The notes below the pieces were generated by a model, which was given only the letters and a program-made list of their open reading frames with translations, was not told where the DNA came from and searched no databases. DNA of 5,225 nucleotides from Coriobacteriaceae bacterium (GTDB lineage: Bacteria; Actinomycetota; Coriobacteriia; Coriobacteriales; Eggerthellaceae), in assembly GCA_015062635.1 (NCBI GenBank), contig SUUF01000100.1, forward strand, positions 1-5,225, given 5' to 3'. Positions 1-5,225 of the stretch are shown here, piece after piece (positions within the stretch are counted from its first letter, which is position 1; the number at the start of each line of letters is the position of its first letter). Both the position numbers and the translations under genes were made by a program.

Positions 1-2196
1 TGCGACCCCGAGTACTACCGCTGGGGCCAGTGGATCTTCCTGAAGTTCTGGGAGCGCGGCCTGGTCGAGCGTCGCGAGAACCCCGTGAACTGGTGCCCCG
101 GTTGCGAGACCGTGCTTGCAAACGAGCAGGTCATCGAAGGGCGCTGTTGGCGCTGTGATAGCGAGGTGCAGAAGCGCGACCTCACGCAGTGGTACTTCAA
201 GATCACCGATTACGCGCAGGAGCTGCTCGACGACCTCGACAAGCTCACCGGTTGGCCCGAGCGCGTGAAGCAGCAGCAGGCCAATTGGATCGGCCGTTCG
301 GAAGGCGCCGAGGTGGAGTTCCTGCTGTGCGACAAGGACGGAAACGCCCCGGCCGACCCGAAGCCCGAAGACTACATCACGGTGTTCACCACCCGTGCCG
401 ACACGTTGTTCGGCTGCAGCTTCTTTGTGGTGGCGCCGGAATACAAGCCGCTGCCCGAGATGGTTGCCGGCATGCCGAACGAGCAGGAAGTGCTCGACCT
501 CATCGAGGCCGCGTCGAAGGTGACGGCCGTCGAACGTGCGCAGGGCGACCGCGAGAAACACGGCGTGTTCACCGGCCGCTATGTGGTGAACCCGGTGAAC
601 GGCGAGAAGGTGCCCGTGTGGGTGGCCGATTACGTGGTGGCCGACTATGGCACCGGCGCCGTGATGGCCGTACCGTGCGGCGACCAGCGCGACTTCGAAT
701 TCGCGAAGAAGTATGACCTGCCCATCATCCCGATCATCCTCGAGGACGGCGACCCGCTGTTCGAGCAGCTGAAGGACGAGCAGGGCCGTGTCGTGACGAG
801 CGTCGATTGGGAAGCCGCCATGGCCGCCGAGGGTACGCTCGTGCAGTCGGGTCCGTATACCGGCATGCGCGGCGGCAAGCATTCCGAGGGCGAGGCGGCT
901 ATCGTCGCCGAGCTCGAGCGTCAGGGCCGTGGCCGCCGCAAGGTGGAATTCCGCCTGCGCGACTGGCTCATCTCGCGCCAGCGCTATTGGGGCAATCCCA
1001 TTCCCGCCATCCATTGCGAGGATTGCGGCGTGGTGCCGGTTCCCGAAGAGGACCTGCCCATCCGCCTGCCCGAGGACATCGACCTGGCGGCTGGCGAGAC
1101 GCTTGCCACGCATGAGGGCTTCGTGAACTGCACGTGCCCGAAATGCGGAAAGCCCGCTCGCCACGAGACCGACACGATGGACACGTTCACGTGCTCGAGC
1201 TGGTATTACATGCGCTATACCGACCCGCACAACGACACCGCCCCGTTCGACCCGGCCAAGGCCAACCGCTGGCTCCCGGTCGACCAGTACATCGGCGGCA
1301 TCGAGCATGCCATTTTGCACCTGCTGTACAGCCGCTTCTTCACGAAGGTGCTGCGCGATCTCGGCCTGCTCGATTTCGACGAGCCGTTCACGAACCTGCT
1401 GTGCCAGGGCATGGTGCTCGACGAGCATGGCGAGGTCATGAGCAAGTCGAAGGGCAACGTCGTGTCGCCCGAGAAGATGATCGCCGGCTACGGCGCCGAT
1501 GCCGTGCGCGCGTATGTGCTGTTCATGGGCCCGGTCGACAAAGAGAAGATGTGGAACGAGGACGGCCTAGCCGGTATCTACAAGTTCCTGAACCGCCTGT
1601 GGCGCATCGTTGCCGACCTGAAGTGCGTGGCCGGCGACAAGACGCTGTTCGACCCCGCGGCCGACGCGACGAACGCCCATGACAAGGCCGAGAAGATGCG
1701 CCGCGAACGTCATCGCGTGGCCCAGAAGGTCACCGAGGACTTCGAGCGCCACAACTTCAATACGGCGCTTGCCGCCATCATGGAGCTTGCGAATGCGTCG
1801 TCCGACCTGCTGCGCGTGCGCGACGCCGAGCATCGCGGTTCGTGTGCGAATGCGAAGCCGCTGTGCGACGACGTGGCCGACACCATCGTGAAGCTGATGG
1901 CTCCGGTGGCCCCGCATTGGGCCGAGGAGCTGTGGCACGAGGTGCTCGGCGGCGAGGGTTCGGTGCACGACCAGCCATGGCCGACGTTTGACCCCGAGCA
2001 GGTGAAGACCGCCGAGATCGAGCTTGCCGTGCAGGTGAACGGCAAGGTTCGCGGGCGCGTCACCGTTGCGGCGGATGCTGACGAGGCTACGGTGCGCGAG
2101 GCGGCTCTGGCCGCGGTGACGCAGGCGACCGAGGGCAAGAATGTCTTCAAGGTCATCGTCGTGCCCGGCCGCTTGGTGAACATCGTCGTCAAATAG
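1..2196 (+). CDS. leuS: Leucyl-tRNA synthetase, 5'-truncated by window edge
   Basis: Class I aminoacyl-tRNA synthetase that charges tRNA-Leu with leucine in the cytoplasm. The frame is open from base 1, so the true start and the N-terminal HIGH-type motif lie upstream. 731 codons are visible; E. coli LeuRS has about 860 residues. The GTG at 85 is an internal Val (…NPVNWCP…), not a start. In visible numbering: CxxC pairs at 32/35 and 49/52 (zinc knuckle); CP1 editing domain about 90-290 with the threonine-rich TTRADT at 130-135 and the GDQRD segment at 227-231; DWLISRQRYWG from 321; a second four-Cys site at 339/342 and 379/382; YIGGIEHAILHLLYSRFF; the KMSKS-loop as VMSKS at 479-483; an anticodon-binding helical domain; and the C-terminal domain with ELAVQVNGKVRG, ending at TAG. 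Oddities are the Val opening the KMSKS motif and a Gly where many LeuRS have His before the editing-site Asp. Identity is secure. Confidence 0.98.
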   Translation, partial: CDPEYYRWGQWIFLKFWERGLVERRENPVNWCPGCETVLANEQVIEGRCWRCDSEVQKRDLTQWYFKITDYAQELLDDLDKLTGWPERVKQQQANWIGRSEGAEVEFLLCDKDGNAPADPKPEDYITVFTTRADTLFGCSFFVVAPEYKPLPEMVAGMPNEQEVLDLIEAASKVTAVERAQGDREKHGVFTGRYVVNPVNGEKVPVWVADYVVADYGTGAVMAVPCGDQRDFEFAKKYDLPIIPIILEDGDPLFEQLKDEQGRVVTSVDWEAAMAAEGTLVQSGPYTGMRGGKHSEGEAAIVAELERQGRGRRKVEFRLRDWLISRQRYWGNPIPAIHCEDCGVVPVPEEDLPIRLPEDIDLAAGETLATHEGFVNCTCPKCGKPARHETDTMDTFTCSSWYYMRYTDPHNDTAPFDPAKANRWLPVDQYIGGIEHAILHLLYSRFFTKVLRDLGLLDFDEPFTNLLCQGMVLDEHGEVMSKSKGNVVSPEKMIAGYGADAVRAYVLFMGPVDKEKMWNEDGLAGIYKFLNRLWRIVADLKCVAGDKTLFDPAADATNAHDKAEKMRRERHRVAQKVTEDFERHNFNTALAAIMELANASSDLLRVRDAEHRGSCANAKPLCDDVADTIVKLMAPVAPHWAEELWHEVLGGEGSVHDQPWPTFDPEQVKTAEIELAVQVNGKVRGRVTVAADADEATVREAALAAVTQATEGKNVFKVIVVPGRLVNIVVK

Positions 2197-2241
2197 CGCT
2201 TAACACCGCACAACAACCGCAAACGCAGGGTAAACGCAGCA
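2197..2241 (+). other. Short A/C-rich spacer between leuS and the DUF218 gene
   Basis: This 45-nt gap is poor in G and contains no GC-rich hairpin followed by T residues, so I see no intrinsic terminator for leuS. I also find no convincing -35/-10 pair. An 8-nt direct repeat, AAACGCAG, occurs at 2221-2228 and 2232-2239, just ahead of the next start codon. The gap is compatible with read-through from leuS into the downstream genes. Confidence 0.6.
2226..2230 (+). promoter_or_regulatory. Weak ribosome binding site for the DUF218 gene
   Basis: CAGGG ends 11 nt before the ATG at 2242. It is a partial Shine-Dalgarno match at slightly long spacing and the only G-rich element in the spacer. It supports the start at 2242, although GTG at 2245 and ATG at 2251 in the same frame cannot be excluded. 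Confidence 0.4.
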
Positions 2242-2889
2242 ATGGTGAAGATGCTCAAGGGCATAGGTCGGCTATTCCTTGGAATGGCAGTTGGGGCAGG
2301 CCTGGTTATCGGGGCGGCGAATGCCGCCGTGTGCCTGCCCAGCGCGTCCGAAATCGTGACGGAGCGGGAGGCGGCATCGTTTGGCGCCGATTGCATCCTC
2401 GTGTTGGGCGCGGCGGTGTATGCCGACGGAACGCCGTCTGCCATCCTGCAGGACCGTCTCGATGTGGCGGCGCGGCTGTATCGCGCCGGCATTGCGCCGA
2501 AGGTCATCGTCAGCGGCAACGACTCTGACGACTCCCATAACGAGGCGCGGGCCATGAAAGCATATCTCGTGCTGCAGGGAGTGCCCGAGGCGGATGTGCT
2601 GTGCGATGCTTATGGGCTCACCACATACGACAGCGCCTGGCGTGCGCGTGCCGTGTTCGGCGCGCATCGTATCGTGGTGGCGACGCAAACCTATCACCTG
2701 TACCGGGCGCTCTTCGATGCGCGCGGCGCAGGGCTGGAGGCGCGAGGCATTGCCTGTGACGCACGCGCGTACCAGCATCAGGTCAATTACGATTTCCGCG
2801 AGGTGTTCGCCCGCGTGAAGGATGCAGGGCTCGTGCTCGTGCACGCCCCGTCCACCACGGGCAGACCGGCTTCGCGTGACGATAGCTAG
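2242..2889 (+). CDS. SanA/YdcF-like DUF218 membrane-anchored protein
   Basis: A 215-residue protein of the DUF218 (YdcF/SanA/ElyC) superfamily. Some members affect envelope barrier function; E. coli SanA is named for vancomycin exclusion at high temperature. The biochemical activity of the family is not settled. A basic N terminus (MVKMLKGIGR) leads into a hydrophobic segment at about 11-30, which could be a membrane anchor or a signal peptide (possible cleavage after ANA, 26-28). The bulk should face outward. The DUF218 domain spans about 49-190: strand ILVLGAAV (52-59), TPSAILQDRL (64-73), VIVSGNDSDDSHNEARAM (88-105) with the conserved Ser-Gly turn and Glu101, GVPEADVLCD, TTYDSAWRAR (127-136), and TQTYHLYRALF (148-158), which aligns by eye with TQRFHCERALF of E. 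coli SanA. The size is close to SanA (239). It lies 45 nt after leuS and 15 nt before the L,D-transpeptidase gene, so a role in wall or envelope biology is inferred. Family assignment is firm; function is not. Confidence 0.87.
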   Translation: MVKMLKGIGRLFLGMAVGAGLVIGAANAAVCLPSASEIVTEREAASFGADCILVLGAAVYADGTPSAILQDRLDVAARLYRAGIAPKVIVSGNDSDDSHNEARAMKAYLVLQGVPEADVLCDAYGLTTYDSAWRARAVFGAHRIVVATQTYHLYRALFDARGAGLEARGIACDARAYQHQVNYDFREVFARVKDAGLVLVHAPSTTGRPASRDDS

Positions 2890-2895
2890 AAACAT

Positions 2896-2903
2896 GGTGG
2901 GGA
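2896..2903 (+). promoter_or_regulatory. Ribosome binding site for the L,D-transpeptidase
   Basis: GGTGGGGA sits directly before the ATG at 2905. The GGTGG core (2896-2900) is a one-mismatch version of GGAGG with 4 nt to the start. It fixes the start at 2905. The nearby ATG at 2894 is in another frame and lies upstream of the site. Only 15 nt separate the previous stop (2887-2889) from this start, which argues for co-transcription and perhaps translational coupling. Confidence 0.6.
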
Positions 2904-2904
2904 T

Positions 2905-5211
2905 ATGGAACGGGACAACGAATTACCCGAATCGGTGGCAGGGGTACCCGCCGCCGGAATGGATGGCATAAACGATACGGATGCCGTTGAGGCGCGGAAA
3001 CCGGAAGATGCGCGCGCGGTGGAGGCCGATGCCGAGGCGAGCGAGCCCCAGGTGAGGCTTCGCACGCCGGGTTCGGCCGCTCGGCGGCGCACGCCGAGTT
3101 CGGCCGCGAGCCGTCGTCTCGACAGGGATACGGCGGCAAAGGTCGAGGAATGGCGTGTGCGTCAGGCGAGCAGGGCGGTGCCCTCTGAATACCGCGCCGG
3201 CGCGGGCGGGCAGATGCCGCCGCAGGTGTTCGTGCCCGATGACGACGTGCTCGCCGCTCAAAACGAGATTCCCGCGCAGGGGCGGCCTGTGCGCACCCGT
3301 CCCTCGATTCCGAATTACACGCCGCGCCAGGAAACCTGGCGGGTGACCGCGCTCGACGCGGACGAGGACGCGGTCGATGCCGCCCCAGTGGATGCCGACG
3401 TCATCCCCGAGGAATCGTCGGCGGTGCAAAACGCCGCTGATGCATTGCGGGGTTCGGCGGTAAAGGCCGGTGAGGCCGGTGCCGCATTGTTGGAAAACCT
3501 CCAGCAGTCCGAGGCGGCAGGCAAGGCGAAGGACCTGGCGGCGAGCTTGCCGGGGCGCGCGTCCGATTTTGGGAGCCGTGCGGCAGCTGCGTTGCGTGCG
3601 GAAGACGGCACGCTGCGCAAGAAGCCCCTCATCATTGCCGCCGCCATCGCGGTGTATCTGGTCGTGGCGGTGTTCTTCTCGTTCCACTACTACCCGGTAA
3701 CCACCATCGGGCAGGTGCAGGTGGGCGGCATGGATGTGCCGCAGGCCACCGGCGCGTTGGCGGAAGCCGTCGACGGCTATGCGTTGCAGGTTGAGGGGGA
3801 GAACGGCGAATCCTTCACCGTCATGGGTTCTGAAGCGGGGCTGTCGCTCGATGCCGAAGACCTCGCGCGCCAGGCGATGGACGCCGATCCCGGGCTCCTT
3901 TGGCCCCTCTATCTGTTCCTGCCGCACGACCACACCGACGTCATGGTTGCCTCGGCGGATGCCAATGGCTTCCGCGAGAAGATTTCTGATGCGGTGAACT
4001 GGTACAACAAGGATGCCATTGCGCCGAGGGATGCAACGATTGCATACGATGCCGATGCGAAGGCGTTCAGCATCACGCCCGAGGAGCGCGGCACGACCCT
4101 TGATGAAGAGAAGATCGTCGCACATGTCACCGAGGCGCTCGCCTCGATGGAGCCGGTGCTGAAACTCGGCGAGGACGACTATGTGCTTCCGTCGGTCTTC
4201 CAGGATGATGAGCGGTTGCAGACGGCGCTGGAAGAGGCGCAGAAGGTGCTGCAGACCGACATCACCTTCACCGCGCACGGAAGCGATGTGGGCACGCTCG
4301 ACGGAACGACGGCGGCGACGTGGGTGCTTACCGACGAGAACGTGCAGCTGGCGCTTGACGAGGACAAGGTGAACGATTGGGTGCAGAAGCTCGTGGACAA
4401 GTGCGGAACGGTGGGTTCGAAACGCACCTGGACCCGCGAAGACGGCGTCGAGTGCACGGTCGAAGGCGGCACCTACGGCTGGGAGGCCGATTGGCTGGCG
4501 GTCGACGAGGCGCTGCATGACGCTGTCGGCTCGGGCAGCGCGACCACGGTCGAAGTGCCGATGCAGCAGGAAGCGGCGGTGTACGATGGCGCCGGCAAGC
4601 GCGATTGGAAGTCGTACATCGACGTAGACCTCGATGCGCAACATGCTGTCTACTACGACGACAAGGGCAAGGTGCTGTGGGAGGCCGATTTCGTCTCGGG
4701 TTCGCCTGATGGCGAGCATGACACCCCGCAAGGTGTCTATTCCATCAACAACAAGGAAAGCCCGTCGACGCTGGTTGGCGAGGCGAATGCGACCGGGAGT
4801 CCGGAATACCAGACCGAGGTGCAATACTGGATGGCCTGGCGTGGCAATGACGTCGGTTTCCATGATGCTGAATGGCAGGATGAATTTGGCGGAAACCGGT
4901 ACCAAGAGGGCTTTGGTTCTCATGGGTGCATCAATTTGTCGACCGAGGATGCGGCGCGTCTGTTCAAGCTGGCCGATATCGATACCGTCGTGGTGTGCCA
5001 TAGCGGTTCCGGGAAGGCCTCGAAGAAGGAGAAGAAGTCGGACGACGAGAAGGCTTCGGACACCGCAGAGGCTGCCGAGGCCCCGGCGGCTGAAGAGGTC
5101 GTCGAGGAAGCGGTCGAAGAGCCGGCTTACGAGGAATACTCGGACGAGGAATACTCTGATGAGGGGTACGAGGACGAGGCCGTCGACGACGGCGCGTACG
5201 ACGAAGAATAG
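2905..5211 (+). CDS. Membrane-anchored L,D-transpeptidase (YkuD) with PG-binding-like domains
   Basis: A 768-residue enzyme predicted to form 3-3 peptidoglycan crosslinks on the outer face of the membrane through a cysteine acyl-enzyme. Residues 1-240 form a low-complexity Ala/Arg/Asp/Glu/Pro-rich cytoplasmic arm, with a 9-residue duplication at 53-71 and an Ala-rich, probably helical stretch at about 173-232. A single membrane helix at about 241-260 follows the basic LRKK, giving an N-in, C-out topology. Residues 265-390 and about 430-560 resemble the PG_binding_4 type domains found before YkuD in Enterococcus-type enzymes; the first opens with TIGQVQVGGMDV, and this domain call is by eye. 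The YkuD domain is about 568-699: SYIDVDL, FVSGSPDGEHDTPQGVYSI, His653 in GFHDAEW, and SHGCIN with Ser672, His673 and catalytic Cys675. The H…SHGC spacing (18 residues between His653 and Ser672) is at the long end for the family. Residues 700-768 are a Lys cluster followed by an acidic, Tyr-containing repeat tail. Only four Cys occur, all exoplasmic (500, 517, 675, 698). Catalytic identity is strong; physiological role and tail function are inferred. Confidence 0.95.
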   Translation: MERDNELPESVAGVPAAGMDGINDTDAVEARKPEDARAVEADAEASEPQVRLRTPGSAARRRTPSSAASRRLDRDTAAKVEEWRVRQASRAVPSEYRAGAGGQMPPQVFVPDDDVLAAQNEIPAQGRPVRTRPSIPNYTPRQETWRVTALDADEDAVDAAPVDADVIPEESSAVQNAADALRGSAVKAGEAGAALLENLQQSEAAGKAKDLAASLPGRASDFGSRAAAALRAEDGTLRKKPLIIAAAIAVYLVVAVFFSFHYYPVTTIGQVQVGGMDVPQATGALAEAVDGYALQVEGENGESFTVMGSEAGLSLDAEDLARQAMDADPGLLWPLYLFLPHDHTDVMVASADANGFREKISDAVNWYNKDAIAPRDATIAYDADAKAFSITPEERGTTLDEEKIVAHVTEALASMEPVLKLGEDDYVLPSVFQDDERLQTALEEAQKVLQTDITFTAHGSDVGTLDGTTAATWVLTDENVQLALDEDKVNDWVQKLVDKCGTVGSKRTWTREDGVECTVEGGTYGWEADWLAVDEALHDAVGSGSATTVEVPMQQEAAVYDGAGKRDWKSYIDVDLDAQHAVYYDDKGKVLWEADFVSGSPDGEHDTPQGVYSINNKESPSTLVGEANATGSPEYQTEVQYWMAWRGNDVGFHDAEWQDEFGGNRYQEGFGSHGCINLSTEDAARLFKLADIDTVVVCHSGSGKASKKEKKSDDEKASDTAEAAEAPAAEEVVEEAVEEPAYEEYSDEEYSDEGYEDEAVDDGAYDEE
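3061..3107 (+). repeat. 27-nt-period imperfect tandem duplication in the L,D-transpeptidase N-terminal arm
   Basis: The 20 nt at 3061-3080 recur at 3088-3107 with one mismatch (G/A). The 27-nt period keeps the reading frame and encodes RTPGSAARR followed by RTPSSAASR (residues 53-70). It gives an Arg/Ser/Thr/Pro-rich patch in the cytoplasmic arm and looks like a local in-frame duplication. Confidence 0.8.
5131..5205 (+). repeat. 15-nt-period degenerate repeat encoding acidic pentads in the C-terminal tail
   Basis: Five consecutive 15-nt units encode EEYSD, EEYSD, EGYED, EAVDD and GAYDE (residues 743-767). The first two units differ by only two third-position changes (5131-5145 versus 5146-5160); later units are increasingly degenerate. 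Of the last 26 residues of the protein, 15 are Asp or Glu and 4 are Tyr. Confidence 0.8.
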
Positions 5212-5225
5212 GGGCGCCCGCGGCG

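Noticed and set aside
85..87. GTG as a leuS start codon
   Set aside because: The frame is open to base 1 and the upstream residues (PEYYRW…GLVERRENPVNWCP) match conserved LeuRS sequence, so this is an internal valine.
2329..2340. Possible lipoprotein box around Cys31 of the DUF218 protein
   Set aside because: The residues before the Cys are AAV, with Val at -1 where Gly, Ala or Ser is required and no Leu-like residue at -3, so lipidation is unlikely.
1710..2555. A 281-codon minus-strand open frame spanning the leuS end, the spacer and the DUF218 start
   Set aside because: Ser/Arg/Thr-rich shadow composition with no family motif; it overlaps two well-supported genes on the other strand.
2272..2895. 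A 207-codon minus-strand open frame opposite the DUF218 gene
   Set aside because: Composition is Arg/His/Gly rich and it lies almost wholly across a gene with clear family motifs. It is best read as a shadow.
2923..5001. A 692-codon open frame on the minus strand opposite the L,D-transpeptidase gene
   Set aside because: It is very rich in Arg, His and Gly, shows no recognisable domain, and mirrors a GC-rich gene with an intact catalytic domain. Long stop-free antisense frames are expected from strong third-position G/C bias.
5212..5225. GGGCGCCC palindrome right after the L,D-transpeptidase stop, possibly the start of a terminator
   Set aside because: Only 14 nt remain before the window ends; no full stem-loop or T-run can be seen.

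Overview
The window is a dense, GC-rich stretch of bacterial chromosome with three genes, all on the + strand and close together: the 3' part of leuS (leucyl-tRNA synthetase, open at the left edge), a small membrane-anchored DUF218/SanA-like protein, and a large membrane-anchored L,D-transpeptidase (YkuD) that crosslinks peptidoglycan. The high GC, strong third-position G/C preference, monoderm-type YkuD enzyme with upstream peptidoglycan-binding-like domains, and Ala/Asp/Glu-rich style point to an actinobacterium. My best guess is the Coriobacteriia (Eggerthellaceae-like gut anaerobes). That placement is inference from style, not from a database match.

Layout: 1-2196 is leuS, lacking its start and the HIGH-type motif. 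2197-2241 is a 45-nt A/C-rich spacer with no terminator. 2242-2889 is the DUF218 protein. After 15 nt carrying a G-rich ribosome binding site, 2905-5211 encodes the L,D-transpeptidase. The last 14 nt are non-coding. No RNA gene, mobile element, CRISPR array or phage feature is visible. There is no gene-free stretch above 300 bases.

The tight spacing and lack of a terminator suggest that the two envelope genes are read together, possibly through from leuS. The DUF218/SanA family is linked to envelope barrier function and YkuD enzymes build 3-3 peptidoglycan crosslinks, so the downstream pair looks like a small cell-wall module beside a housekeeping gene.

The most distinctive object is the L,D-transpeptidase. 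It has a long, low-complexity cytoplasmic arm (about 240 residues), one membrane helix, two exoplasmic PG-binding-like regions, an intact YkuD catalytic site, and a lysine-then-acidic C-terminal tail ending in degenerate EEYSD pentads. I see no strong case for a wholly new system. The unusual parts are these appendages and some small motif variations in leuS.
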